The translations under genes and the position numbers were made by a program. From Streptomyces sp. ISL-12 (GTDB lineage Bacteria; Actinomycetota; Actinomycetes; Streptomycetales; Streptomycetaceae): a DNA stretch of 53,251 bases. The stretch is taken from the NCBI RefSeq assembly GCF_018614415.1, contig NZ_JAGGOO010000102.1, forward strand, positions 1 through 53,251, read 5' to 3'. This document shows, one piece after another, positions 1 to 9,246 of this stretch (the first letter of the stretch is position 1; every line of letters begins with the position of its first letter). The notes beneath the pieces were generated by a model. It was not told the origin of the DNA. It ran no database searches and saw only the letters and a list, made by a program, of their open reading frames with translations.

Positions 1-651
1 ACGGACAGGCCGGCCGGCCTGGTCATCGAGTGCCGGGTGGAGGAGGAGCGGGCGCTGCTCGTCCCCCGGGGCGAGCTGGTCCAGGGGTGTACGGAGCTCC
101 TGGCCGTGGCGCTCGCCGGGCTGCCGCCCGGGACCGGCCGGATCGACGTGGACATGCGGCACGTGGTGTTCATGGACACGGCGGGGCTCCAGTTCCTGGA
201 CCTCCTCAACGGCCACGGCCACCGGGGGGCGCTGACGGTGACCACGGGGCACTGGCGCGGCCAGCCCCGCCGGACCCTGGAGCTGGCCGGTCTGGACACC
301 GACGACCCCTTGCGCACCTCGGAGCCACGGCCCGCCCCCTCGTCCTCGTCCTCGCCGGTGGCGCTGGAACGCTCGGAGCGGCTGCACGACCTCCAGGAGG
401 AGGTGGAGCAGCTGCGGCAGGCGATCGTCTCCCGTCCGGTGATAGACCAGGCGCGGGGCGTGCTGATGGCCGTCCACTCCTGTACGTCCGAGGCGGCGTG
501 GGACATCCTGCGGGAGGCGTCCCAGCTCTCCAACACCAAGCTCCGCACGGTCGCCGAGGCCGTCACCGCCAGCGCGGGCAACGACGGCCCGCCACCGCCG
601 CCGGAGATCCGCACGGCCCTGCGGACAGCAGTGTCCCGGCACGGACGCTGA
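1..651 (+). CDS. STAS-ANTAR domain protein, 5' truncated by the window edge
   Basis: The frame is open to base 1, and the residues before the first GTG (base 37) read as the first strand of a STAS domain, so the true start lies outside the window. The first ~85 residues are STAS-like (anti-sigma-factor-antagonist fold, with DMRHVVFMDTAGLQFL around the usual phosphorylation-site helix). After a Ser/Pro linker, residues ~115-190 form an ANTAR-type helical RNA-binding domain (coiled-coil LQEEVEQLRQAI, then RPVIDQARGVLMA). ANTAR proteins are usually transcription antiterminators. The target is unknown. The last ~37 codons are repeated immediately downstream in a tandem duplication. Confidence 0.8.
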   Translation, partial: TDRPAGLVIECRVEEERALLVPRGELVQGCTELLAVALAGLPPGTGRIDVDMRHVVFMDTAGLQFLDLLNGHGHRGALTVTTGHWRGQPRRTLELAGLDTDDPLRTSEPRPAPSSSSSPVALERSERLHDLQEEVEQLRQAIVSRPVIDQARGVLMAVHSCTSEAAWDILREASQLSNTKLRTVAEAVTASAGNDGPPPPPEIRTALRTAVSRHGR

Positions 652-940
652 GGGAGCACGGGATGCGCACCGCACGGTCACCGGAGCGATGGGCACGTGA
701 GGGCGCGGGCCGCGGCGACGGACGGGTGACGCCGGCGCTGCTCCGCACGGTCGCCGAGGCCGTCACCGCCAGCGCGGGCAACGACGGCCCGCCCCCGCCA
801 CCGGAGATCCGCACGGCCCTGCGGACAGCAGTGTCCCGGCACGGACGCTGAGGGAGCACGGGATGCGCACCGCACGGTCACCGGGGCGATGGGCACGTGA
901 GGGCGCGGGCCGCGGCGACGGACGGGTGGTGCCGGCGCCG
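541..940. repeat. Tandem 200-bp direct duplication
   Basis: Bases 541-740 are repeated almost exactly at 741-940 with a period of 200 bp and only a few substitutions. The first copy is the 3' end of the STAS-ANTAR gene plus downstream sequence; the second is an untranslated copy of the same gene end. A short third fragment of the unit's end (GACGGGTGGTGCCGGCGCCG) recurs near 994-1013. Apart from the repeat and the upstream region of the next small gene, 652-1076 holds no gene I can support. Confidence 0.9.
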
Positions 941-1076
941 GGCGGGCACTGAGACAGCGGACGGGCGGCACCACGCCGGACGGGGGAGCGCCCGGACGGG
1001 TGGTGCCGGCGCCGGGCGGGGTACTCGGCGACCGGCCCGCCGGACCGACGGCCGGGCCCCGGCAGCAGGAGGCACC

Positions 1077-1232
1077 ATGATCGACCAACCGACACCTTCG
1101 CAGGCCGAGGGCGAGCGTGACGACGAGCCGGGCACGCCCGAGCGCCAGTCGCCGCCGCACCCGACCCCGTCCCAGGCGGAGGGCGAACGCGACGACGACC
1201 GCGACGACGAGAAGCCCGGCCCCCGCCTCTGA
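1077..1232 (+). CDS. Small acidic repeat protein, 51 residues
   Basis: ATG at 1077 follows a good ribosome binding site (AGGAGG, about 1066-1071). The product is very hydrophilic, Asp/Glu/Arg/Pro-rich, with no signal peptide or membrane segment. It contains the 12-residue unit PTPSQAEGERDD twice, so it probably arose by internal duplication. It is likely disordered. No function can be assigned. Its clear binding site and codon bias support it as a real gene. Confidence 0.6.
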   Translation: MIDQPTPSQAEGERDDEPGTPERQSPPHPTPSQAEGERDDDRDDEKPGPRL

Positions 1233-1624
1233 CACCCAGAGCCCCGGGAACGACAGCGGGCCGCCACGGCACCCGGCCGTGACGGCCCGTCAGCGCGCCA
1301 GGGTACGCCGGTCCGCGCACCGGCGTAGGCCAGGACGGCCCGGCGGACGGCCGTACCCGCACTGGGACCCGCACCCGTGCCCGTACCGCTGCCCCGCCGC
1401 TGCCCCCACCCCCGCCCGCACGCTCAGAAAGCGCAGCCGCACGGCCGCACGGGCACCTGCGACAACCCGGCCGGAAGGCCGGACGGAGCGGCGCCGGACA
1501 CCGCCGGACGGCACCGGGCGCCCCGCGGACAGCACTCGTCCGCGCCCGTCCGGAGGCCGTAGGCTGCCCTGCGGCTCCCGGTCGCCGCCCGGAGCCTCGG
1601 TGCGGTGGGGTGGGGAGCGCGCAG
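1233..1624. other. Intergenic region without a supported gene
   Basis: About 390 bases of very GC-rich sequence. Several frames are open on both strands, but they have low-complexity Arg/Pro/Ala compositions typical of shadow frames, and no start has a convincing binding site except the GTG at 1625. I see no strong hairpin or promoter. Confidence 0.5.
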
Positions 1625-2965
1625 GTGAGCAAGGTCGTTCCGTCGGACGGGGCCCGGGACCAGGCACGGGCCCGGTCGTCGGCCCGTCACGCGCTGCTCG
1701 CGGCCGCTGCGGCGGTCGTCGTCGTCCTGCTGTCGCTCGGCGACGGCGGTTCCCTGGTCATCCTGGGCGCACTGGCCGGGCTGGCGGTGTGCGCGGTCGG
1801 CGCGTGGTGGTTCCTGGCCCACCGGGGGGCGCTGCGGGTGCTCGGCGCGGTGCTGGCCGTGGCGGCCCCGGTGGCCGTGCTCGTCCTGTTCCTGAGCGGC
1901 GGCATGTGGTTCACGGCACTGGCCGCCGTCCTGCTGTGGGTCCTGGCCCTGACCCGCGCCCGCGCCGCCCTGCGCGCGGAGCACCGGCCGGATCCGGCCC
2001 CGGCGGCGGTCCGGCCGCACCCCCCGCACCGCCGGGCGGTCCTCATCATGAACCCGGCCTCGGGCGGCGGAAAGGTCGAGCGGTTCGGCCTCGTCGAGCG
2101 CGCCGAGGCCCTCGGCGCCCGGGTCGTCCTGCTCACCCCGGGCACCCGCACGGACGTCGCGGAGCTCGCCCGGAACGCCGTCGCCGAGGGCGCCGACCTG
2201 CTCGGCGTCGCCGGCGGGGACGGCACCCAGGCGCTGGTCGCCGCGGTCGCCGCCGAGCACGACCTGCCGTTCCTGGTGATATCCGCCGGCACCCGCAACC
2301 ACCTCGCCATGGACCTCGGCCTGGACCGCGACGATCCGTCCCGCTGCCTGGACGCCCTCACCGACGGCGTGGAGTTCCGGGTGGACCTGGGCGACGTGGC
2401 GGGCCGGGCGTTCGTCAACACCGTGTCGTTCGGGGTGTACGCGGAGATCGTGCGGCGCCCCGAGTACCGCGACGCCAAGGCCGGTACGGCCCTGGACGCG
2501 CTGCCCGACCTGCTGGCGGGCGGCGCCGGTGAACGCCTCGACGCCCGCGCCGACGACCGCCCGGTCGACGGACAGCAGGCCCTGCTGGTCAGCAACAACC
2601 CCTACGCCACGGCCGACCCCCTCGACGTGGGGCGCAGGCCCCGGCTGGACCGGGGCGAACTCGGCGTGCTGGGCATCCGTGTGGACGGTCCCGCCCAGGC
2701 GGCCGACCTCGCCGTACGCGGCACGCTCTCCCCGGCGCTGACCGTCCTCACCTCCCGCCGGGTCGAGGTCACCGCCGCCGACACCGCCGAGAGCATCCCG
2801 GTGGCCGTCGACGGCGAGGCCCTGACCCTGCCCGCCCCCGTGGTGTGCACCGTCCGCCCCCGCGCCCTGCGCGTCCTGGTCCCCCGCGACCGCCCGGGCG
2901 CCGAGCCGCCGCCCCCGCCCCTGGACTGGCGCCGCGTCACGGCCCTCGCCCTCGGCCGCCCCTGA
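1625..2965 (+). CDS. Diacylglycerol kinase-family lipid kinase with N-terminal membrane segments
   Basis: The N-terminal ~110 residues hold several hydrophobic segments; then a soluble DAGK catalytic domain begins at RRAVLIMNPASGGGK. The nucleotide-binding motif GVAGGDGTQ and the substrate-region motif SAGTRNHLAMDLGLD are intact. These enzymes phosphorylate diacylglycerol, sphingoid or related lipids at the cytoplasmic membrane; the substrate here is unknown. I prefer GTG 1625 because the GGGGAG at 1611-1616 sits at proper spacing; GTG at 1610 would add five residues. The gene stands alone, with the convergent symporter gene ending 56 bp downstream. Confidence 0.88.
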   Translation: MSKVVPSDGARDQARARSSARHALLAAAAAVVVVLLSLGDGGSLVILGALAGLAVCAVGAWWFLAHRGALRVLGAVLAVAAPVAVLVLFLSGGMWFTALAAVLLWVLALTRARAALRAEHRPDPAPAAVRPHPPHRRAVLIMNPASGGGKVERFGLVERAEALGARVVLLTPGTRTDVAELARNAVAEGADLLGVAGGDGTQALVAAVAAEHDLPFLVISAGTRNHLAMDLGLDRDDPSRCLDALTDGVEFRVDLGDVAGRAFVNTVSFGVYAEIVRRPEYRDAKAGTALDALPDLLAGGAGERLDARADDRPVDGQQALLVSNNPYATADPLDVGRRPRLDRGELGVLGIRVDGPAQAADLAVRGTLSPALTVLTSRRVEVTAADTAESIPVAVDGEALTLPAPVVCTVRPRALRVLVPRDRPGAEPPPPPLDWRRVTALALGRP

Positions 2966-3020
2966 CCACCGCGGCGCGCGGCCCGACGGACGCCGTGCCC
3001 GCCGCTCCGGCCGCGACCGG

Positions 3021-4616
3021 CTACAGCCGGGCGCCGATTCCGGTCAGCGCCCGGACCTCCATCTCCGCCTGCTTGTCCGGATCGGCGGGGCGCCGGCTGA
3101 ACACGGTGCCGAGATATCCGCACACGAACGAGAGCGGAATCGACACGATGCCGGGATTGGTGAGCGGGAACCAGTGGAAGTCGACGCTCTCGAAGATCGA
3201 CGTGGGGGTGCCCGAGACGGCCGGTGAGAAGACGATGAGCACGAGGCAGGAGACGAGACCGCCGTAGATGCTCCACAGCGTCCCCGAGGTGTTGAACCGT
3301 TTCCAGTACAGCGTGTACAGCATCGTCGGCAGGTTGGCGGAGGCCGCGAGGGCCAGGGCCAGCGACACGAGGAAGGCGACGTTCTGGCCGTCGGCCACGA
3401 TGCCGCCGACGATGGCCAGGAAACCGACCACGGCCGCTGTCAGCCGGGCCACCCGGATCTCGGACCGGGGATCGGCCTTGCCGCGCCGGATCACGTTGGC
3501 GTAGACGTCATGGGCGAACGAGGCCGAGGCGGCCAGCGTCAGACCGGCCACGACCGCCAGGATCGTCGCGAAGGCCACCGCCGAGACGATTCCCAGGAGC
3601 ACGACCCCGCCGATGTGGAAGGCGAGCAGCGGCGCCGCGGAGTTCTCCCCGCCCGGGGCGTGGACGATCGCGTCCGTACCGACCAGGGCGGTGGCGCCGT
3701 AACCGACGACCAGGATTCCCAGGTAGAACGTGAACATCGACCAGGTGCACCACACCACCGACCTGCGCGCCTCCTTGGCGTTCGGCACGGTGTAGAAGCG
3801 CATCAGTACGTGCGGCAGGCTGGAGATTCCGAGGACCAGGGCGAGGGCCAGCGAGACGAACTCTATTCTGCTCGTCGCGTTCTGGCCGTACAGGCTGCCC
3901 GGTTCGAGCAGCCGCTCACCCAACGGGCTGTTCTCCGTCGCCTGTTGCAGCAGCGCGGAGAAACTGAATCCGAACTTGCCGATGAGGAACACGGCGATGA
4001 AGGTCACGCACACCAGCAGCATGCCGGCTTTGATGATCTGCACCCAGGTCGTGCCCTTCATCCCGCCCACCAGCACATAGAGGAGCATGACGATCCCCGC
4101 GCCGCTGATGAGCAGCGCCCGCCCGCCCCTGGTGTGCACGTCCAGCAGCAGGGCGATCAGCCCGCCGGCGCCGGCCATCTGGGCGAGCATGTAGAAGAAC
4201 GTGATCACCAGGCTGGCGTTGGCCGCCGCGGCCCGCACCGGGCGCTGCCGCATACGGAAGGCCATCACGTCACCCACGGTGAACCGTCCGGTGTTGCGCA
4301 GTCCCTCGCCGATGAGCAGGAGGGCGACCAGCCAGGCCACGAGCCATCCCACGGAGTAGAGGAACCCGTCGTAACCATGGACGGCGATCGCCCCGGAGAT
4401 TCCCAGGAAGGAAGCCGCGGAGAGGAAGTCGCCGGACATCGCGATGCCGTTCTGCGCACCGGTGAAGGCGCTGCCCGCGGCGTAGTAGTCGGACGCCGTC
4501 TGGTTTCTGGTGGTGACCTTGTAGACGACGAACAGAGTGATGACGACGAATACCAGGAAGACGCTCAGGTTGAGCATGGGGCTGCCGGTGGCCTCGGCGG
4601 CGAGCTGCCGTCTCAT
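3021..4616 (-). CDS. Sodium:solute symporter, acetate/monocarboxylate type
   Basis: A 531-residue integral membrane protein of the SSS family with about 13 predicted transmembrane segments. The N-terminal portion (TASDYYAAGSAFTGAQNGIA, then MSGDFLSAASFLGISG) is characteristic of the ActP/MctC cation-acetate branch. Its start overlaps the stop of the DUF485 gene by 4 bp (ATGA), the arrangement usual for actP-yjcH pairs. Expected role: sodium-driven uptake of acetate, pyruvate or another short monocarboxylate. Substrate assignment is inferred from family resemblance. Confidence 0.92.
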   Translation of the reverse strand: MRRQLAAEATGSPMLNLSVFLVFVVITLFVVYKVTTRNQTASDYYAAGSAFTGAQNGIAMSGDFLSAASFLGISGAIAVHGYDGFLYSVGWLVAWLVALLLIGEGLRNTGRFTVGDVMAFRMRQRPVRAAAANASLVITFFYMLAQMAGAGGLIALLLDVHTRGGRALLISGAGIVMLLYVLVGGMKGTTWVQIIKAGMLLVCVTFIAVFLIGKFGFSFSALLQQATENSPLGERLLEPGSLYGQNATSRIEFVSLALALVLGISSLPHVLMRFYTVPNAKEARRSVVWCTWSMFTFYLGILVVGYGATALVGTDAIVHAPGGENSAAPLLAFHIGGVVLLGIVSAVAFATILAVVAGLTLAASASFAHDVYANVIRRGKADPRSEIRVARLTAAVVGFLAIVGGIVADGQNVAFLVSLALALAASANLPTMLYTLYWKRFNTSGTLWSIYGGLVSCLVLIVFSPAVSGTPTSIFESVDFHWFPLTNPGIVSIPLSFVCGYLGTVFSRRPADPDKQAEMEVRALTGIGARL

Positions 4617-5005
4617 TCCTTGTCGACTCCCGCCAGTTCGTGAATCCTGTCCACTTCCGGATCGAGTTTCTTCCGGGCGAAACGCCGGTACGCCAGGACG
4701 ATCAGGATCGTGGACACGAACTGCATCAGACCGATGACGGTGCCCATGTTGATCTGGCCCGAGACCTTGCGGCTCATGAAATCGTGGGCGTAGGCGGAGA
4801 GCAGAGCGAACGTCAAGTACCAGGCGAGGAAAAGAGCGCTCATCGGGAAGACGAACAGCCGAAGCCGTCTGCGCAGCCGGACGAACTCCTCGCTCTGCTG
4901 GATCGCGAGGTAGCCGGGCTCGCCGTCATGACGGGAAGCGCTGACATCCCGTCCGGCAGGCCGCTCGGACACGTCGAAGGCGGGCGCCCCTGCCGGTCTG
5001 GTCAC
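4613..5005 (-). CDS. DUF485 membrane protein, symporter partner
   Basis: The conserved part reads EEFVRLRRRLRLFVFPMSALFLAWY followed by a second hydrophobic segment (MGTVIGLMQFVSTILIVLAYRRFA), the two-helix pattern of DUF485/YjcH. It is translationally coupled to the symporter gene (4-bp overlap) and probably assembles with it. I chose GTG 5005 because GAGG lies just upstream; the GTG at 5041 adds 12 residues without a binding site. Confidence 0.85.
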   Translation of the reverse strand: MTRPAGAPAFDVSERPAGRDVSASRHDGEPGYLAIQQSEEFVRLRRRLRLFVFPMSALFLAWYLTFALLSAYAHDFMSRKVSGQINMGTVIGLMQFVSTILIVLAYRRFARKKLDPEVDRIHELAGVDKE

Positions 5006-5558
5006 GTTCCTCTTTCTGTGGATGCGGGCAGGAGGGCGCACGGGCGCCCCTGCGGTGAGCGATGTGGAAGGAGCCGAACCCTAGCCCACGACCATTCAAA
5101 GCCCCCAGCGGTTGCGAACTGAAGGCGGCTTGATCTTATTTTTGCCCAGCATTCACCGAACCCGCACGACGCCATCGACCCGCCCCCCGAATGTGGAGAA
5201 CATGTGCGCGACGGCTCGGCCCGCCGGCACCCGGGGCGGGCATCCGCATTGTTACCGCCCGCCCGACTGCCCTAAACTCGCGCGGGGTTCAGCACTTGAC
5301 AGGTCGGCACACGGCGTGCGGGGATCGTTTCGCGTCCGAGAACGGGGAGACGGGACAATGGATTTCCTTGGGCGTACCCGGGACATACGCCCGCGCCCGG
5401 GTTCGCACACCGTGGGATGACCGCAAGAAGTCGCGCCGTCCCTCCGGCACCACCCCGTGCTGCCGGGCGTCCCCGTCGTGCTCAGGTGAAAAGCCGGGAG
5501 AAAACAGCATCGTGACCGATACCTGCGAGCCGGCCGTGCCGAGTACGGAGCCCATATC
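5006..5558. other. Divergent intergenic region between the symporter pair and the sensor-kinase operon
   Basis: This 550-bp stretch must carry the promoters of both flanking operons. It has an AT-richer patch around 5125-5150 on the symporter side. Long open frames here look spurious by composition. The only small frame with a possible binding site is at 5512-5562, listed separately. Confidence 0.5.
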
Positions 5559-5562
5559 GTGA
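5512..5562 (+). CDS. Possible 16-residue leader peptide upstream of the sensor kinase
   Basis: GTG 5512 is preceded by GGGAG (5496-5500, about 11 bases away) and opens a short frame whose TGA overlaps the sensor-kinase GTG in the GTGA arrangement (5559-5562). Such coupling is common in this region. The peptide has one Cys and no recognisable motif. It may simply be chance. Confidence 0.25.
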   Translation: MTDTCEPAVPSTEPIS

Positions 5563-8105
5563 CCGCGGCCAGGCACGCGGCCACACGTCCGGTACGGCCG
5601 TCACGGTGGGCCGCCCTCGTGCAGTGGCGGAACTGGCGGCTGCTGGTGAAGCTGGCGGCGGTGCTGCTCGTCCCCGCCCTGTTCGCCGTCGGCCTGGGCG
5701 TCGTCCAGATCCATGACGACGTCACCCGTGCCAACTCCTACGCGGACATGCGACGCCTGGCCACCCTGCGCGGTGAGCTGCGGACCCTGCTGAACACCCT
5801 GCAGATGGAACGCACGATGTCCGTCGAACGGCTGAGCACCGGCGACGACGCCGCCGACGGCCACTCCGCCGACGACCACGCCGGTCTGCCGCGGCAGCAG
5901 CACAGCGTCGACAGCGCCCGGACCGCCGTCACCGGCACCGGGGAGCGGGGAACCCTCCTCACGGGCGTCGCGGCGCACCGTTACCGGGACGCCGTCGGCC
6001 TCCTGGACCGCCTGCCCGCCCTGCGCTCACGGGTGGCGTCCGGCGACATCGGTGCCTGGGCCGCGCTCGACGACTACGGCGCGATCATCACGGGAGTGCT
6101 CGACCTGGACCAAGCGCTCGCCGGCAAGTTCGCCACCCCGGAACTCACCAGGTCGGCGACGGCGTTGTACGACCTGGAGGCCGTCGAGGAGCAGATCCAC
6201 GTGCAGCACGCGATTCTGCTGCAGGCACCCGGCCGCGACCGTCCGATGACCCCGCCACTCGTCGAGGCGCTGCGAGAGGCCGACGTACGCCTGCGGGACA
6301 AGCTCGGTGGCTTCCGGGCCCTGGCCACCCCCGCGGAGCTGAACGAATACCGGCGGACGGTCACCGGCGCCGCCGTCAGCCGGCGCGCGCGCGTGGTGAG
6401 CGACGTACTGGCCGAGTCCCTCGCGTCAAACGCGACCACGTGGCTGCCCGTGCCGGTCGACCGCTGGAACAGCGACTCGGAGGCCACCGGAGCGCTCGTC
6501 GACAAGGTGTCGGACGGCTTCCTCGACACACTGCGCACCTCGTCGGCCGACCTGCACGACCGCACGAGCGACAGCGCGGGCGTCGCGTCCGTCGTCCTCT
6601 TCGCCGTACTCCTGCTCGCCCTGGCCGTCGGTCTGGGGATCGGCAGGCATCTGCTGCGGTCGCTGGCCGTCCTGCGCTCGACGGCACTCGACGTGGCGGA
6701 ACACCGGTTGCCCGCCGCGGTCGAGAGCATGCGCGAGGGCCGGACGGCGGACGCCGTGGTCGACGTCGTGCCGGTCCACACCACGGAGGAGTTCGGTCAG
6801 CTCGCCAGGGCCTTCGACACGGTGCACTCCCAGGCCGTACGCCTGGCGGCGGAACAGGCCGCGCTCCGCGGCGACCTCAGGAACTCCCTGGTCAACCTCT
6901 CCCGGCGCAGCCAGAGCCTGGTGGACCGGCTGCTGCTGATGATGGAACAGCTGGAGCGGCACGAGGAGGACCCGGAGCAGCTGGCCAGCCTCTTCGCGCT
7001 CGATCACCTGGCGACGCGGATGCGGCGCAACAACGAGAACATGATGGTCCTGTGCGGCAGCGCTCTGGTGCGCTCCTCCCAGGGCGCCGCGCTGGACGCC
7101 GTGCTGAGGAGTGCCGTCTCCGAGATCGAGCAGTACCAGCGCGTACTCGTTCAGCCCGGACCGTCCGTAGAGGTGGTCGGGTACGCGGCCGGTGACCTGG
7201 GGCGGCTCGTCGCCGAACTGCTCGACAACGCCACCGCGTTCTCCCCGCCGCACACCCAGGTGCTCGTCGGCGGCGTCCGGCAGCCCGACGGCTCGCTGCT
7301 GATCGAGATCCTGGACGACGGGATCGGGATGAGCGAGAGCGACCTGGCCAGGGCCAACCGGCGCGTGGCGACGGACGCCGCCACGGACGCCCCCGCGTCC
7401 CGGCAGCTGGGACTGTCCGTGGTCGGCCGCCTGGCCGGCCGGCACGGCATCGCCGTCAGCCTGAGCCCGCGGCCGGGAGTCAGAGGGCTCCGGGCCCGTG
7501 TTCTGGTACCGGCCAGGCTGGTCACGGCACAGGCGCCGGCCCGCACGGACCGGCCCGGCACCGGGGCCGGACGCCCCGCTGCCCCGCGGCCGACGCTGCC
7601 GACACGGACGCGCGGCGGCCGGACGGACGGCGCAGCCCCGGCGACGCTCCCGCCGCGGAAACCGTTCGCCACCGCCACGACCACTGCCTTCACACCACGG
7701 CCCGTCCCGCCCGACAGGGACGCGCCGCACAAGACCGCCGGCCCGCCGTGGTTCGCCCTCGCCGCATCGGCGACGGCGGCCCGCGGCACCGGCGACAGCA
7801 CGGACGCACCGGCGCCGCGCGCCGCGACGGAGAAGCCCGCACTCGCTGTCCGGCGCCCGGCCGGGGGCGGTGCGCGGGAACCCGACCGGCCGGCCGACAG
7901 CACCCAGGCCGGGTTGCCCAGGCGGGTTCCGCGTACGCCGCCCGCTCCGGCCCGGACCGAGCGGGCGGCCCCCGCGGACGGGACGGCCGCGAGCCGGAAC
8001 GCCAGCCGCGCCCACAGCTTCCTCAGCAGCTACCAGTCGGGCATCCGTCGGGCGCAGCCCGATCAGACGCACAATCCATCGGCGACGGGCAGGAAGAACC
8101 CATGA
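5559..8105 (+). CDS. Conservon-type sensor histidine kinase with NIT domain (CvnA-like)
   Basis: 848 residues. A transmembrane helix near residues 28-46 is followed by a nitrate/nitrite-sensing (NIT) extracytoplasmic domain (~60-330, starting RLATLRGELRTLLNTLQMERTMSVERLS). A second helix lies near 345-367, then a HAMP-like linker and a HATPase domain with N-box ELLDNATAFSPPH, G1 DDGIGMS and a G2-like GLSVVGRLAGRHGI. The last ~200 residues are Pro/Ala/Arg-rich and probably disordered. CGGAG at ~5545-5549 serves GTG 5559. The stop overlaps the roadblock gene by 4 bp (ATGA). In conservons the kinase-like protein forms a membrane complex with roadblock, DUF742 and GTPase subunits. Confidence 0.9.
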   Translation: MTAARHAATRPVRPSRWAALVQWRNWRLLVKLAAVLLVPALFAVGLGVVQIHDDVTRANSYADMRRLATLRGELRTLLNTLQMERTMSVERLSTGDDAADGHSADDHAGLPRQQHSVDSARTAVTGTGERGTLLTGVAAHRYRDAVGLLDRLPALRSRVASGDIGAWAALDDYGAIITGVLDLDQALAGKFATPELTRSATALYDLEAVEEQIHVQHAILLQAPGRDRPMTPPLVEALREADVRLRDKLGGFRALATPAELNEYRRTVTGAAVSRRARVVSDVLAESLASNATTWLPVPVDRWNSDSEATGALVDKVSDGFLDTLRTSSADLHDRTSDSAGVASVVLFAVLLLALAVGLGIGRHLLRSLAVLRSTALDVAEHRLPAAVESMREGRTADAVVDVVPVHTTEEFGQLARAFDTVHSQAVRLAAEQAALRGDLRNSLVNLSRRSQSLVDRLLLMMEQLERHEEDPEQLASLFALDHLATRMRRNNENMMVLCGSALVRSSQGAALDAVLRSAVSEIEQYQRVLVQPGPSVEVVGYAAGDLGRLVAELLDNATAFSPPHTQVLVGGVRQPDGSLLIEILDDGIGMSESDLARANRRVATDAATDAPASRQLGLSVVGRLAGRHGIAVSLSPRPGVRGLRARVLVPARLVTAQAPARTDRPGTGAGRPAAPRPTLPTRTRGGRTDGAAPATLPPRKPFATATTTAFTPRPVPPDRDAPHKTAGPPWFALAASATAARGTGDSTDAPAPRAATEKPALAVRRPAGGGAREPDRPADSTQAGLPRRVPRTPPAPARTERAAPADGTAASRNASRAHSFLSSYQSGIRRAQPDQTHNPSATGRKNP

Positions 8106-8536
8106 CATCACCCCACTCCTCGGAGGTGAGCCAGTTCGGATGGCTGGTCACCAACTTCACGGAGCGCGTCCCCAATGTGGCGCACGCCGTCGTGATCTCG
8201 GCCGACGGCCTGCTGCTCACCGCGTCCGACCAACTGGCGCCCGAGCGTGCCGAGCAGCTGTCCACCATCGCGGCGGGCGCCATCAGCCTGATCCAGGCCG
8301 CCGCCCACTGCATGGACACCGGGAACGCGCTGCGCACAGTGATCCAGATGGAGCACGGCAACATGCTGATGATGTCCATCCGGGACGGCTCGTGTCTGGT
8401 CGCCCTGGCGGCTCCGGACTGCGAGATCGGCCAGATAGCCTACGAGATGGCCGTGCTCGTCGACCAGGTCGGCGAGCTGCTGACTCCGGAACTCCGCACC
8501 GAGCTGCAGCAGTTCCAGCAGACTGCTGCCCGATAG
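8102..8536 (+). CDS. Roadblock/LC7 domain protein (CvnB-like)
   Basis: 144 residues spanning one roadblock/LC7 domain (VPNVAHAVVISADGLLLTASDQL, then GNMLMMSIRDGSCLVALAA). It overlaps the kinase gene by ATGA, so it is coupled to it. In Streptomyces conservons this subunit acts with the CvnD Ras-like GTPase, probably controlling its nucleotide cycle. No CvnD gene follows here. Confidence 0.9.
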   Translation: MTSPHSSEVSQFGWLVTNFTERVPNVAHAVVISADGLLLTASDQLAPERAEQLSTIAAGAISLIQAAAHCMDTGNALRTVIQMEHGNMLMMSIRDGSCLVALAAPDCEIGQIAYEMAVLVDQVGELLTPELRTELQQFQQTAAR

Positions 8537-8551
8537 CCGGACGGGGAGAAG

Positions 8552-9157
8552 ATGAGCACCGGTGGAGGCCCGTCCGGCCCTGGAAGAGATCGGGAAGCGG
8601 AGGACGAACAGACCTTCGCCGACGTGCTCAACGCGTTCAGTCTCGGCACCGGACGCCGCAGGCGGAAGATCTCCGGCCGGCGTGACACGCCGCCGGACGG
8701 GGCGCGCGAGGACAGCGGCGAAGCCCTGCCGTCGCCTGCCCCCGAGCCGTACGGTCCGGCGTCCCGGACGGACTACCAGCCCTGGGACGCCGGGGACACC
8801 GGGGACGGGGAGCCCGGAGCCCCGGCCTCGTTCGTCCGCGCCTACGCGTGGACGGGCGGCCGGACCAGGTCGCACCACCACTTCGAGGTCGAGACCCTGG
8901 TCACCGCCACCGATCCGACCGGCGCCCCCGTCGCCGCCACGCAGTGGGACCACGCGGTGCTCGACCTGTGCCGGGAACCGCGGTCGGTCGCCGAAGTGGC
9001 GGCGCTCGTCGCGGTACCGCTGGGGGTGGCCAAGGTCCTCCTCGGCGACCTGGCGGACCGCGGGCTGATCGTCGTCCACGAGGCGGCGACCGACTTCGGC
9101 GACGTCCCGACCCACGCGCTGATGGAACGGGTGCTGATCGGACTGCGCCAGCTCTGA
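8552..9157 (+). CDS. DUF742 domain protein (CvnC-like)
   Basis: 201 residues. A variable acidic N-terminal half is followed by the DUF742 core (SFVRAYAWTGGRTRSHHHFEVETLV, then LCREPRSVAEVAALVAVPLGVAKVLLGDLADRGLI), which has a winged-helix look. ATG 8552 has GGGGAGAAG upstream. It is the third gene of the conservon-like operon. Usually cvnD follows directly; here the next feature is the tRNA scar 90 bp downstream. C-terminal boundary and family are clear; function is known only by analogy. Confidence 0.88.
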   Translation: MSTGGGPSGPGRDREAEDEQTFADVLNAFSLGTGRRRRKISGRRDTPPDGAREDSGEALPSPAPEPYGPASRTDYQPWDAGDTGDGEPGAPASFVRAYAWTGGRTRSHHHFEVETLVTATDPTGAPVAATQWDHAVLDLCREPRSVAEVAALVAVPLGVAKVLLGDLADRGLIVVHEAATDFGDVPTHALMERVLIGLRQL

Positions 9158-9246
9158 CGGCCGTCCCGGCCCGGCGGGGAGTCGGGACGGCCAGCCCCGG
9201 AAACACGTCTCCCCAGGTCAGAACGATTCTGCCTGGGGACGCGCGG

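Noticed and set aside
678..2302. Long minus-strand open frames under the first genes
   Set aside because: Arg/Pro/Gly/Ala-rich shadow frames opposite high-GC coding DNA, without binding sites or domains.
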